This document shows, in pieces, positions 34,842-47,590 of a stretch of DNA of 53,745 nt (the first letter of the stretch is position 1; each line of letters opens with the position of its first letter). The translations under genes and the position numbers were made by a program. The notes beneath the pieces were generated by a model that did not search any database, had not been told where the DNA came from, and saw only the letters and a list, made by a program, of their open reading frames with translations. This DNA comes from Saccoglossus kowalevskii (lineage: Eukaryota; Hemichordata; Enteropneusta; Harrimaniidae). The stretch lies in contig NW_003139137.1 of the NCBI RefSeq assembly GCF_000003605.2, forward strand, positions 1 through 53,745, given 5' to 3'.

Positions 34842-35880
34842 TGGCCCTGACATCTTGGGGGCATAAACTTAGTGGCACTGACATTTTGGGGGTATTTAAT
34901 TGGTGGCCCTGACATCTTGGGGGCATAAACTTAGTGGCCCTGACGTCTTGGGGGCATAGACTTAGTGGCCCTTACATCTTGGGGGCATAAACTTAGTGGC
35001 CCTGACGTCTTGTGGGCATAAATTTAGTGGCCCTGACGTTTTGGGGGTATTTAATTGGTGCCCATGACATCTTGGGAGCATAAAATTAATGGCCCTGGCG
35101 TCTTGGGGGCATAAACATAGTGGCCCTGACATATTGGGGGTATTTAATTGGTGGCCCTGACATTTTTGGGGCATAAACTTAGTGGACCTGACATCTTGGG
35201 GGCATAAACTTAGTGGCCCTGACATCTTGTGGGCATAAACTTAGTGGCCCTGACATCTTGGAGGCATAAACTTAGTGGCCCTGACATCTTGGGGGCATAA
35301 AGTTAGTGGCCCTGACATCTTGCGGGCATAAACTTAGTGGCCCTGACATATTGGGGGCATAAACTTAGTGCCCCTGACATCTTGGGGGCATAAACTTAGT
35401 GGCCCTGACATCTTGGTAGTATTAAATTGGTGGCCCTGACATCTTGGGGACATAAACTTAGTGGCCCTGACGTTTTGGGGGCATAAACTTAGTGGCCCTC
35501 ACATCTTGGGGGCATAAACTTAGTGGCCCTGACGTCTTGGGAGCATAAACTTAGAGGCCCTGACATTTTGGGGGTATTTAATTGGTGGCCCTGACATCCT
35601 GGGGGCATAAACTTAGTGGCCCTGACGTCTTGGGGCATAAACTTAGTGGCCCTGACATTTTGGGGGTATGTATTCAGTGGCCCTGACATCTTGGGAGCAT
35701 AAGCATAGTGGCCCTGACATCTTGGGGGCATAAGCATAGTGGCCCTGACAACTTAATGGGCATTTGGGGGACATGCACTCAGTGACTCTGATAACTCAGG
35801 GGCATAAACTTAGTGGCCGTGACATCTTGGGGGCATAAACTTAGTGGCTCTGACATCTCGGGGTCATAAACTTAGTGGCC

Positions 35881-38800
35881 CTGACATATTGGGGGCATAA
35901 ACTTAGTGGCCATGACATCTTGGGGGCATAAACTTAGTGGCCCTGACATCTTGGGGGTATCAAATCGGTGGCCCTGACATCTTGGGGGCATAAACTTAGT
36001 GGCCCTGACATTTTCGGGGTATTTAATTGGTGGCCCTGACATCTTGGGGGCATAAACTTAGTGGCCCTGACGTCTTGGGGGCATAAACTTAGTGGCTCTG
36101 ACATTTTGGGGGTATGTACTCAGTGGCCCTGACATCTTGGGAGCATAAGCATAGTGGCCCTCACAACTTAATGTGCATTTGGGGGACATGCACTCAGTGA
36201 CCCTGATAACTCAGGGGCATAAACTTAGTGGCCCTGACATCTTGGGGGCATAAACTTAGTGGCTCTGACATCATGGGGTCATAAACTTAGTGGCTCTGAC
36301 ATCTTGGGGTCATAAACTTAGTGGCCCTGACATCTTGGGGGCATACACTTAGTGGCCCTGACATTTTGGGGGTATGTACTCAGTGGCCCTGACATCTTGG
36401 GAGCATAAGCATAGTGGCCCTCACAACTTAATGTGCATTTGGGGCATAAACTCAGTGACCCTGATATCTCAGGGGCATAAACTTAGTGGACCTGACATCT
36501 TGGGGGCATAAACTTAGTGGCTCTGACATCGTGGGGTCATAAACTTAGTGGCCCTGACATCTTGGGGGCATAAACTTAGTGGCCCTGACATCTTGGAGGC
36601 ATAAACTTAGTGGCCCTGACATCTTGGGGGCATAAACTTAGCGGCCCTGACATCTTGGGTGCATAAACTTAGTGGCCCTGATATCTTTGGGGCATAATCT
36701 TAGTGGTCCTGATATCTTTGGGGCATAAACTTAGTGGACCTGACATCTTGGGGGCATAAACTTAGTGGCCCTGACATCTTGGGGGTATGTACTCAGTGGC
36801 CCTGACATCTTGGGAGCATAAGGATAGAGGCCCTCACAACTTAATGTGCATTTGGGGGACATGCACTCAGTGACCCTGATATCTCAGGGGCATAAACTTA
36901 GTGGCCCTGACATCTTGAGGGCATAAACCTAGTGGCCCTGACATCTTGGGGGCATAATCTTAGTGGCCCTGACATATTGGGGGCATAAACGTAGTGGCCC
37001 TGATATCCCAGGGGCATTAACTTAGTGGCTCTGACATTTTGGGGCATAAACTTAGTGGCCCTAACATCTTGGGGGCATAAACTTAGTGGCCCTGACATCT
37101 TGGAGGCATAAACTTAGTGGCCCTGACATCTTGGGGGCATGAACTTAGTGGCCCTGACATCTTGGGGGCATAAACTTAGTGGCCCTGACGTCTTGGGGGC
37201 ATAAACTTAGTGGCCCTGACATTTTGGGGGCATAAACTTAGTGGCCCTGACGTCTTGGGGGCATACACTTAGTGGCCCTGACATTTTGGGGGTATGTACT
37301 CAGTGGCCCTGACATCTTGGGAGCATAAGCATAGTGGCCCTCACAACTTAATGTGCATTTGGGGGACATGCACTCAGTGACCCTGATATCTCAGGGGCAT
37401 AAACTTAGTGGACCTGACATCTTGGGGGCATAAACTTAGTGGCTCTGACATCGTGGGGTCATAAACTTAGTGGCCCTGACATCTTGGGGGCATAAACTTA
37501 GTGGCCCTGACATCTTGGAGGCATAAACTTAGTGGCCCTGACATCTTGGGGGCATAAACTTAGCGGCCCTGACATCTTGGGTGCATAAACTTAGTGGCCC
37601 TGATATCTTTGGGGCATAATCTTAGTGGTCCTGATATCTTTGGGGCATAAACTTAGTGGACCTGACATCTTGGGGGCATAAACTTAGTGGCCCTGACATC
37701 TTGGGGGTATGTACTCAGTGGCCCTGACATCTTGGGAGCATAAGCATAGAGGCCCTCACAACTTAATGTGCATTTGGGGGACATGCACTAAGTGACCCTG
37801 ATATCTCAGGGGCATAAACTTAGTGGCCCTGACATCTTGAGGGCATAAACCTAGTGGCCCTGACATCTTGGGGGCATAATCTTAGTGGCCCTGACATATT
37901 GGGGGCATAAACGTAGTGGCCCTGATATCCCAGGGGCATTAACTTAGTGGCTCTGACATTTTGGGGCATAAACTTAGTGGCCCTAACATCTTGGGGGCAT
38001 AAACTTAGTGGCCCTGACATCTTGGAGGCATAAACTTAGTGGCCCTGACATCTTGGGGGCATGAACTTAGTGGCCCTGACATCTTGGGGGCATAAACTTA
38101 GTGGCCCTGACGTCTTGGGGGCATAAACTTAGTGGCCCTGACATTTTGGGGGCATAAACTTAGTGGCCCTGACGTCTTGGGGGCATACACTTAGTGGCCC
38201 TGACATTTTGGGGGTATGTACTCAGTGGCCCTGACATCTTGGGAGCATAAGCATAGTGGCCCTCACGACTTAATGTGCATTTGGGGGACATGCACTCAGT
38301 GACCCTGATATCTCAGAGGCATAAACATACTGGCCCTGACATCTTGGAGGCATAAACTTTGTGGCTCTGACATCTTGGGTTCATAAACTTAGTGGCCCTG
38401 ACATCTTGGGGGCATAAACTTAGTGGCCCTGACATCTTGGGGGCATAAACTTAGTGGCCCTGGCATATTGGGGGCATAAACTTAGTGGCCCTGACATATT
38501 GGGGGCATAAACTTAGTGGCCATGACATCTTGGGGGCATAAACTTAGTGGCCCTGACATCTTGGGGGTATTAAATCGGTGGCCCTGACATCTTGGGGGCA
38601 TAAACTTAGTGGCCCTGACGTCTTGGGGGCATAAACTTAGTGGCCCTGACGTCTTGGGGGCATAAACTTAGTGGCCCTGACATTTTCGGGGTATTTAATT
38701 GGTGGCCCTGACATCTTGGGGGCATAAACTTAGTGGCCCTGACGTCTTGGGGGCATAAACTTAGTGGCTCTGACATTTTGGGGGTATGTACTCAGTGGCC

Positions 38801-38990
38801 CTGACATCTTGGGAGCATAAGCATAGTGGCCCTCACAACTTAATGTGCATTTGGGGGACATGCACTCAGTGACCCTGATATCTCAGGGGCATAAACTTAG
38901 TGGACCTGACATCTTGGGGGCATAAACTTAGTGGCTCTGACATCTTGGGGTCATAAACTTAGTGGCCCTGACATCTTGGGGGCATAAACT
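35881..38990. repeat. Alpha-cassette domain with the highest E density
   Basis: E monomers start at 36158, 36418 (41 bp), 36831, 37338, 37753, 38260 and 38830, all with aatgtgcattt (alpha). Seven in about 2.7 kb is the densest grouping in the window. The domain contains a 922-bp tandem repeat and the same order of variants as 1.9-3.0 kb. No gene is visible. Confidence 0.85.
36341..38182. repeat. 922-bp higher-order tandem pair plus partial third copy
   Basis: Copy 1 is 36341-37260 (920 bp) and copy 2 is 37261-38182 (922 bp); the start of a third copy follows to about 38,315. The two-base difference comes from the shortened E monomer at 36418. Each copy holds two alpha cassettes, a catcgtggggtc monomer, the cataatcttagtggtcc marker and an F-type gatatcccaggggcatt monomer. 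The same order occurs once at about 2.1-3.0 kb. Confidence 0.88.
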
Positions 38991-41130
38991 TAGTGGCCCT
39001 GACATCTTGGAGGCATAAACTTAGTGGCCCTGACATCTTGGGGGCATAAACTTAGTGCCCCTGACATCTTGGGGGCATAAACTTAGTGGCCCTGACATCT
39101 TGGGGGCATAAACTTAGTGGCCCTGACATCTTGGGGGCATAAACTTAGTGGCCCTGACATCTTGGGGACATAAACTTAGTGGCCCTGACATCTTGGGGGC
39201 ATAAACTTAGTGGCCCTGATATCGTTGGGGCATAAACTTAGTGGACCTGACATCTTGGGGCATAAACTTAGTGGATCTGACATCTTGGGGGCATAAACTT
39301 AGTGGCCCTGACATATTGGGGGCATAAACTTAGTGGCCTTGACATCTTGGGGGCATAAACTTAGTGTCCCTGACATCTTGTGGGTATTAAATTGGTGGCC
39401 CTGACATCTTGGGGGCATAAACTTAGTGGCCCTGACGTCTTGGGGGCATAAACTTAGTGGTCCTGACGTCTTGGGGGCATAGACTTAGTGGCCCTGACAT
39501 CTTGGAGGCATAAACTTAGTGGCCCTGACATCTTGGAGGCATAAACTTAGTGGCCCTGACATCTTGGGGGCATAAACTTAGTGGCCCTGACATCTTGGGG
39601 GCATAAACTTAGTGGCCCTGACATCTTGGGGGCATAAACTTAGTGGCCCTGACATCTTCGGGGCATAAACTTAGTGGCCCTGACATCTTGGGGGCATAAA
39701 CTTAGTGGCCCTGACATATTGGGGGTATTTAATTGGTGGCCCTGACATCTTTGGGGCATAAACTTAGTGGACCTGACATCTTGGGGGCATAAACTTAGTG
39801 GCCCTGACATCTTGGGGGCATAAATTTAGTGGCCTTGACATCTTGGGGGCATAAACTTAGTGTCCCTGACATCTTGTGGGTATTAAATTGGTGGCCCTGA
39901 CATCTTGGGGGCATAAACTTAGTGGCCCTGACGTCTTGGGGGCATAAACTTAGTGGCCCTGACATCTTGGAGGCATAAACTTAGTGGCCCTGACATCTTG
40001 GGGGCATCAACTTAGTGGCCCTGACATCTTGGGGGCATAAATTTAGTGGCCCTGACATCTTGGGGGCATAAACTTAGTGGCCCTGACATCTTGGGGGCAT
40101 AAACTTAGTGGCCCTGACATCTTGGGGGCATAAACTTAGTGGCCCTGAAATCTTCGGGGCATAAACTTAGTGGACCTGACATCTTGGGGGCATAAACTTA
40201 GTGGCCCTGACATCTTGGGGGCATAAACTTAGTGGCCCTGACATCTTGGGGGCATAAACTTAGTGGCCCTGACATCTTGGAGGCATAAACTTAGTGGCCC
40301 TGACATCTTGGGGCATAAACTTAGTGGACCTGACATCTTGGGGGCATAAACTTAGTGGCCCTGACATATTGGGGGCATAAACTTAGTGGCCTTGACATCT
40401 TGGGGGCATAAACTTAGTGGCCCTAACGTCTTGGGGGCATACACTTAGTGGCCCTGACGTCTTGGGGGCATAGAATTAGTGGCCCTGACATCTTGGAGGC
40501 ATAAACTTAGTGGCCCTGACATCTTGGGGGCATAAACTTAGTGGCCCTGACATCTTGGGAGCATAAACTTAGTGGCCCTGACATCTTGGGGGCATAAACT
40601 TAGTGGCCCTGACATCTTGGGGGCATAAACTTAGTGGCCCTGACATCTTGGGGGCATAAACTTAGTGGCCCTGACATATTGGGGGTATTTAATTGGTGGC
40701 CCTGACATCTTTGGGGCATAAACTTAGTGGACCTGACATCTTGGGGGCATAAACTTAGTGGCCCTGACATAATGGGGGCATAAACTTAGTGGCCCTGACA
40801 TCTTGGAGGCATAAACTTAGTGGCCCTGACATCTTGGGGGCATAAAGTTAGTGGCCCTGACATATTGAGAACATAAACTTAGTGGCCCTGACATCTTGGG
40901 GGCATACACTTAGTGGCCCTGACGTCTTGGGGGCATAGACTTAGTGGCCCTGACATCTTGGAGGCATAAACTTAGTGGCCCTGACATCTTGGGGGCATAA
41001 ACTTAGTGGCCCTGACATCTTGGGGGCATAAACTTAGTGGCCCTGACATATTGGGGGCATAAACTTAGTGGCCCTGACATATTGGGGCATAAACTTAGTG
41101 GCCCTGACATCTTGGGGGCATAAACTTAGT
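38991..41130. repeat. Cassette-free, A-rich domain
   Basis: Consensus monomers with gtggatctg, the ccttgac trio, ttcgggg and B-ctttgggg series. The part 39060-39533 matches 49096-49569 at 10,036 bp, sharing ggggacataaac and gtggtcctgacgtc. A catattgagaac monomer near 40,861 corresponds to the degraded catatgagaac near 7,570. No gene is visible. Confidence 0.8.
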
Positions 41131-41132
41131 GG

Positions 41133-41174
41133 CCCTGACAACTTAATGGGCATTTGGGGGTATTAAATCGGTGG
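41133..41174. repeat. 42-bp chimeric monomer: E left part, B-like right part
   Basis: It begins as an E monomer (ccctgacaacttaatgggc, then atttg) and after the G-run continues as tattaaatcggtgg instead of acatgcactcagtga. The switch lies in the G-run. No F monomer follows, so the cassette is broken at this point. Confidence 0.85.
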
Positions 41175-41453
41175 CCCTGACATCTTGGGGGCATAAACTT
41201 AGTGGCCCTGACATCTTGGGGGCATAAACTTAGTGGCCCTGACGTCTTGGGGGCATAAACTTAGTGGCCCTGACATCTTGGGGGCATAAACTTAGTGGCC
41301 CTGACATCTTGGGGGCATAAACTTAGTGGCCCTGACATCTTGGGGGCATAAACTTAGTGGCCCTGACATTTTGGGGGTATGTACTCAGTGGCCCTGACAT
41401 CTTGGGAGCATAAGCATAGTGGCCCTGACATCTTGGGGGCATAAGCATAGTGG

Positions 41454-41495
41454 CCCTGACAACTTAATGTGCATTTGGGGGCATAAACTTAGTGG
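41454..41495. repeat. 42-bp chimeric monomer: E left part, A right part
   Basis: It begins as an alpha E monomer (aacttaatgtgcatttg) and continues after the G-run as cataaacttagtgg. This is the complement of the hybrid at 25314-25344, with the junction again in the G-run and the F monomer missing. Confidence 0.86.
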
Positions 41496-42100
41496 ACCTG
41501 ACATCTTGGGGGCATAAACTTAGTGGCTCTGACATCTTGGGGGCATAAACTTAGTGGCCCTGACATCTTGGGGGCATAAACTTAGTGGCCCTGACATCTT
41601 GGGGGCATAAACTTAGTGGCCCTGACATCTTGGGGCATAAACTTAGTGGCCCTGACATCTTGGGGGCATAAACTTAGTGGCCCTGACATCTTGGGGGCAT
41701 AAACTTAGTGGCCCTGACATCTTGGGGGCATAAACTTAGCGGCCCTGACATCTTGGGTGCATAAACTTAGTGGCCCTGATATCTTTGGGGCATAAACTTA
41801 GTGGACCTGATATCTTGGGGGCATAAACTTAGTGGCCCTGACATCTTGGGGGCATAAACTTAATGGCCCTGACATCTTGGGGGTATTTAATTGGTGGCCC
41901 TGACATCTTGGGGGCATAAACTTAGTGGCCCTGACGTCTTGGGGGCATAAACTTAGTGGCTCTGACATTTTGGTGGTATGTACTCAGTGGCCCTGACATC
42001 TTGGGAGCATAAGCATAGTGGCCCTCACAACTTAATGTGCATTTGAGGGACATGCACTCAGTGACCCTGATATCTCAGGGGCATAAACTTAGTGGCCCTG

Positions 42101-43530
42101 ACATCTTGGAGGCATAAACTTAGTGGCCCTGACATCTTGGGGGCATAAACTTAGTGGCCCTGACATCTTGGGGGCATAAACTTAGTGGCCCTGACATCTT
42201 GGGGGCATAAACTTAGTGGCCCTGACATCTTGGGGGCATAAACTTAGTGACCCTGACATCTTGGGGGCATAAACTTAGTGGCCCTGACATCTTGGGGGCA
42301 TAAACTTAGTGGCCCTGACATCTTGGGGGCATAAACTTAGTGGCCCTGACATCTTGGGGGCATAAACTTAGTGGCCCTGACATCTTGGGGGCATAAACTT
42401 AGTGACCCTGACATCTTGGGGGCATAAACTTAGTGGCCCTGACATCTTGGGGACATAAACTTAGTGGCCCTGACATCTTGCGGGCATAAACTTAGTGGCC
42501 CTGATATCTTTGGGGCATAAACTTAGTGGACCTGACATCTTGGGGCATAAACTTAGTGGATCTGACATCTTGGGGGCATAAACTTAATGGCCCTGACATA
42601 TTGGGGGCATAAACTTAGTGGCCTTGACATCTTGGGGGCATAAACTTAGTGTCCCTGACATCTTGTGGGTATTAAATTGGTGGCCCTGACATCTTGGGGG
42701 CATAAACTTAGTGGCCCTGACGTCTTGGGGGCATAAACTTAGTGGCCGTGACATCTTGGAGGCATAAACTTAGTGGCCCTGACATCTTGGGGGCATCAAC
42801 TTAGTGGCCCTGACATCTTGGGGGCATAAATTTAGTGGCCCTGACATCTTGGGGGCATAAACTTAGTGGCCCTGACATCTTGGGGGCATAAACTTAGTGG
42901 CCCTGACATCTTGGGGGCATAAACTTAGTGGCCCTGAAATCTTCGGGGCATAAACTTAGTGGACCTGACATCTTGGGGGCATAAACTTAGTGGCCCTGAC
43001 ATCTTGGGGGCATAAACTTAGTGGCCCTGACATCTTGGGGGCATAAACTTAGTGGCCCTGACATCTTGGAGGCATAAACTTAGTGGCCCTGACATCTTGG
43101 GGCATAAACTTAGTGGACCTGACATCTTGGGGGCATAAACTTAGTGGCCCTGACATATTGGGGGCATAAACTTAGTGGCCTTGACATCTTTGGGGGCATA
43201 AACTTAGTGTCCCTGACCTCTTGGGGGTATTAACTTGGTGGCCCTGACATTTTGGGGGCATAAATTTAGTGGCCCTGACATCTTGGGGGCATAAACTTAG
43301 TGGCCCTGACATCTTGGGGGCATAAACTTAGTGGCCCTGACATCTTGGGGGCATAAACTTAGTGGCCCTGACATCTTGGGGCATAAACTTAGTGGCCCTG
43401 ACATCTTCGGGGCATAAACTTAGTGGCCCTGACATCTTGGGGGCATAAACTTAGTGGCCCTGACATCTTGGGAACATAAACTTAGTGGCCCTGACATCTT
43501 GGGGGCATAAACTTAGTGGCCCTGACATAT
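42101..43530. repeat. Cassette-free, A-rich domain
   Basis: Long runs of near-perfect consensus monomers at 42,127-42,430, then the segment 42438-43096 copied from or to 32711-33369. One 32-bp monomer with ctttgggggc lies near 43,190. No gene is visible. Confidence 0.8.
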
Positions 43531-44384
43531 TGGGTGCATAAACGTAGTCGCCCTGACGTCTTGGGTCCATAGACTTAGTGGCCCTGACATTTTGGGGGTA
43601 TTTAATTGATGGCCCTGACATCTTGGGGGCATAAAATTAGTGGCCCTGACGTCTTGGGGGCATAAACTTAGTGTCCCTTACATCTTGGGGGCATAAACTT
43701 AGTGGCCCTGACGTCTTGGGGGCATAAACTTAGTGGCCCTGACGTCTTGGGGGCATAAACTTAGTGGCCCTGACTTCTTGGAGGCATAAACTTAGTGGTC
43801 CTGACATCTTGGGGCCATAAACTTAGTGGCCCTGGCATCTAGGGGGCATAAACTTAGTGGCCCTGACATCTTGGGGGCATAAACTTAGTGGCCCTGACAT
43901 CTTGGGGGTATTTAATTGGTGGCCCTGACATCTTGGGGGCATAAACTTAGTGGCCCTCACGCCTTGGGGGCATAGACTTAGTGGCCCTTACATCTTGGGG
44001 GCATAAACTTCGTGACCCTGACGTCTTGTGGGCATAAATTTAGTGGCCCTGATATTTTGGGGGTATTTAATTGGTGGCCCTGACATCTTGGGAGCATAAA
44101 CTTATTGGCCCTGGCGTCTTGGGGGCATAAACATAGTGGCCGTGACATCTTGGGGGTATAAACTCAGTGGCCCTGACATCTTGGGGGAATAAGCATAGTG
44201 CCCCTGACAACTTAATGGGCATTTGGGGGACATGCACGCAGTGACCCTGATATCTCAGGGGCATAAACTTAGTGGCCCTGACATCTTGGGAACATAAACT
44301 TAGTGGCCCTGACATATTGGGGGCATAAACTTAGTGGCCCTGACATCTTGGGGGCATAAACTTAGTGGCTCTGACGTCTTGGGG

Positions 44385-44565
44385 CCATAGACTTATGGGC
44401 CTGACATTTGGGGTATTTAATTGATGCTCTGACATCTTGGGGCATAAATTTAGTGGCCTGACATCTGGGGGCATAAACTAGTGGCCTGACATCTTGGTAG
44501 TATTAAATTGGTGGCCCTGACATCTGGGGACATAAACTTAGTGGCCTGACGTCTTGGGGGCATAA
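44385..44565. other. Second island of clustered single-base deletions
   Basis: In about 180 bases I see acttatgggcctg, gacatttggggta, gatgctctgac, tagtggcctgacatctg, cataaactagtggcctg and gacatctggggac, all losses in short homopolymers. The island also marks the switch from beta to gamma monomers, which may mean a stitched or poorly polished join in the assembly. Confidence 0.62.
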
Positions 44566-45540
44566 ACTTAGTGGCCCTGACGTCTTGGGAGCATAAACTT
44601 AGTGGCCCTGACATTTTGGGGGTATTTAATTGGTGGCCCTGACATCCTGGGGGCATAAACTTAGTGGCCCTGACAACTTAATGGGCATTTGGGGGACATG
44701 CACTCAGTGACTCTGATATCTCAGGGGCATAAACTTAGTGGCCCTGACATCTTGGGGGCATAAACTTAGTGGCTCTGACATCTTGGGGTCATAAACTTAG
44801 TAGCCCTGACATCTTGGGGGCATTAACTTAGTGGCCCTGACATCTTGGGAGCATAAGCATAGTGGCCCTGACATCTTGGGGGCATAAGCATAGTGGCCCT
44901 GACAACTTAATGGGCATTTGGGGGACATGCACTCAGTGACCCTGATATCTCAGGGGCATAAACTTAGTGGCCCTGACATCTTGGGGGCATAAACTTAGTG
45001 GCTCTGACATCTTGGGGTCATAAACTTAGTAGCCCTGACATCTTGGGGGCATTAACTTAGTGGCCCTGACATCTTGGGGGCATAAACTTAGTGGCCCTGA
45101 CATCTTGGGGGCATAAACTTAGTGGCCCTGACATCTTGGGGGTATTTAATTGGTGGCCCTGACATCTTGGGAGCATAACCTTAGTGGCCCTGACGTCTTG
45201 GGGGCATAGACTTAGTGGCCCTTACATCTTGGGGGCATAAACTTAGTGGCCCTGACGTCTTGTGGGCATAAATTTAGTGGCCCTGACATGTTGGGGGTAT
45301 TTAATTGGTGGCCCTGACATCTTGGGAGCATAAACTTAATGGCCCTGGCGTCTTGGGGGCATAAACATAGTGGCCCTGACATTTTGGGGGTATGTACTCA
45401 GTGGCCCTGACATCTTGGGGGCATAAGCATAGTGGCCCTGACAACTTAATGGGCATTTGGGGGACATGCACTTAGTGACCCTGATATATCAGGGGCATAA
45501 ACTTAGTGGCCCCGACATATTGGGGGCATAAACTTAGTGG

Positions 45541-45676
45541 CCCTGGCATTCTAGTGTTATGTATTCAGTGGCCCTAGCATCTTGGGGGCATAAAAGTAGT
45601 GGCCCTGACAACTTAAGGGGCATATGGAAGACATGCACTCAGTGGCTCTGATATCTTGGGGGCATGAACTTAGTGG
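45541..45676. repeat. Diverged sister cassette, copy 4
   Basis: Same layout as copy 1. It shares ccctggcattctag with the copy at 22402. It lies in the block corresponding to 33391-34841. Confidence 0.88.
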
Positions 45677-46661
45677 CCCTGACGTCTTTGGGGCATAAAC
45701 TTAGTGGCCCTGACATTTTGGGGGTATTTAATTGGTGTCCCTGACATCTTGGGGGCATAAACTTAGTGGCCCTGACGTCTTGGGGGCATAAACTTAGTGG
45801 CTCTGACATCTTGGGGTCATAAACTTAGTGGCCCTGACAACTTAATGGGCATTTGGGGGACATGCACTCAGTGACCCTGATATCTCAGGGGCATAAACTT
45901 AGTGGCCCTGACATCTTGGGGGCATAAACTTAGTGGCTCTGACATCTTGGGGTCATAAACTTAGTGTCCCTGACATCTTGGGGGCATAAACTTAGTGACC
46001 CTGACATCTTGGGGGCATAAACTTAGTGGCCCTGACATCTTGGAGGCATAAACTTAGTGGCCCTGACATCTTGGGGGCATAAACTTAGTGGTCCTGACAT
46101 CTTGGGGGCATAAACTTAGTGGCTCTGACATCTTGGGGTCATAAACTTAGTGGGCCTGACATCTTGGGGGCATAAACTTAGTGGCCCTGACATCTTGGGG
46201 GCATAAACTTAGTGGCCCTGACATCTTGGGGGCATAAACTTAGTGGCCCTGACATCTTGGAAGCATAAACTTAGTGGCCCTGACATTTTGGGGGCATAAA
46301 CTTAGTGGCCCTGACATCTTGGGGGCATAAACTTAGTGGCCCTGACATCTTGGGGGCATAAACTTAGTGGCCCTGACATCTTGGGGGCATAAACTTAGTG
46401 GCCCTGACATTTTGGGGGTATTTAATTGGTGGCCCTGACATCTTGGGAGCATATACTTAATGGCCCTAGCGTCTTGGGGGCATAAACATAGTGGCCCTGA
46501 CATTTTGGGGGTATGTACTCAGTGGCCCTGACATCTTGGGGGCATAAGCATAGTGGCCCTGACAACTTAATGGGCATTTGGGGGACATGCACTCAGTGAC
46601 CCTGATATCTCAGGGGCATAAACTTAGTGGCCCTGACATCTTGGGGGCATAAACTTAGTGG

Positions 46662-46797
46662 CCCTGACATTCTAGGGGTATGTATTCAGTGGCCCTAGCA
46701 TCTTGGGGACATAAAAGTAGTGGCCCTGACAACTTAAGGGGCATATGGAAGACATGCACTCAGTGGCTCTGATATCTTGGGGGCATGAACTTAGTGG
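46662..46797. repeat. Diverged sister cassette, copy 5
   Basis: Same 31-31-43-31 layout, but the first monomer reads attctaggggtatgtattc, closer to the ordinary C monomer, and the second has cttggggacataaaag. It may be an intermediate form or one partly converted by ordinary cassettes. Confidence 0.87.
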
Positions 46798-47242
46798 CCC
46801 TGACGTCTTGGGGGCATAAATTTAGTGGCCCTGACATTTTGGGGGTATTTAATTGGTGTCCCTGACATCTTGGGGGCATAAACTTAGTGGCCCTGACGTC
46901 TTGGGGGCATAAACTTAGTGGCCCTGACATTTTGGGGGTATGTACTCAGTGGCCCTGACATCTTGGGAGCATAAGCATAGTGGCCCTGACATCTTGGGGG
47001 CATAAGCATAGTGGCCCTGACAACTTAATGGGCATTTGGGGGACATGCACTCAGTGACCCTGATATCTCAGGGGCATAAACTTAGTGGCCCTGACATCTT
47101 GGGGCATAAACTTAGTGGCTCTGACATCTTGGGGTCATAAACTTAGTGGCCCTGACATCTTGGGGGCATAAGCTTAGTGGCCCTGACATCTTGGGGGCAT
47201 AAACTTAGTGGCCCTGACATCTTGGAGGCATAAACTTAGTGG

Positions 47243-47428
47243 CCCTGACATCTTGGGGGCATAAACTTAGTGGCCCTGACATCTTGGGGGCATAAACTTA
47301 GTGGCCCTGACATCTTGGGGGCATAAACTTAGTGGCCCTGACATCTTGGGGGCATAAACTTAGTGGCCCTGACATCTTGGGGGCATAAACTTAGTGGCCC
47401 TGACATCTTGGGGGCATAAACTTAGTGG
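47243..47428. repeat. Reference run of six identical consensus monomers (type A)
   Basis: Six consecutive 31-bp monomers without any difference, starting at 47243, 47274, 47305, 47336, 47367 and 47398. They define the type A consensus used here. A run of five identical A monomers lies at 8878-9032. The monomer has an imperfect hairpin (tggccc against gggggca across the tgacatctt loop) but no convincing internal subrepeat. In three-base frames the minus strand meets a TAA in the cactaa context once every three monomers, so a pure A array cannot hold a long open frame. Confidence 0.95.
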
Positions 47429-47590
47429 CCCTGACATCTTGGAAGCATAAACTTAGTGGCCCTGACATTTTGGGGGCATAAACTTAGTGGCCCTGACATC
47501 TTGGGGGCATAAACTTAGTGGCCCTGACATCTTGGGGGCATAAACTTAGTGGCCCTGACATCTTGGGGGCATAAACTTAGTGGCCCTGAC

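Larger units (their letters stand above)
33391..35880. repeat. Cassette-rich domain 6 (gamma)
   Basis: E monomers start at 33391, 33619, 34158, 34325 (diverged), 34554 and 35743. The first 1.45 kb is duplicated 11.28 kb downstream (separate entry). The ggtagtattaaattgg marker at 35415 and the minus-strand pattern near 35.0-35.2 kb link the rest to 12.2-12.9 kb. No gene is visible. Confidence 0.82.
41131..42100. repeat. Small domain with recombinant E monomers
   Basis: It contains two 42-bp chimeric E monomers (41133-41174 and 41454-41495) and one normal alpha E at 42022. Between them are consensus A monomers and the gggtgcataaac / gatatctttgg series typical of alpha domains. No gene is visible. 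Confidence 0.82.
43531..47590. repeat. Cassette-rich domain 8 (beta then gamma)
   Basis: A beta unit starts near 43,892 (E at 44202, ccctcacgccttgg marker near 43,955) and resembles the 570-bp unit of 5.1-6.3 kb. After the error-like island at 44,385-44,565 it changes to gamma, with E at 44668, 44897, 45436, 45603 (diverged), 45832, 46557, 46724 (diverged) and 47015. No gene is visible. Confidence 0.82.

Noticed and set aside
47243..47428. G-quadruplex from repeated GGGGG
   Set aside because: G-runs are 26 bases apart, far beyond usual loop lengths for a stable intramolecular quadruplex.
47243..47428. CTCF-like site around cttagtggccct
   Set aside because: Only about five of nine core positions agree with the CTCF core, too weak to call.
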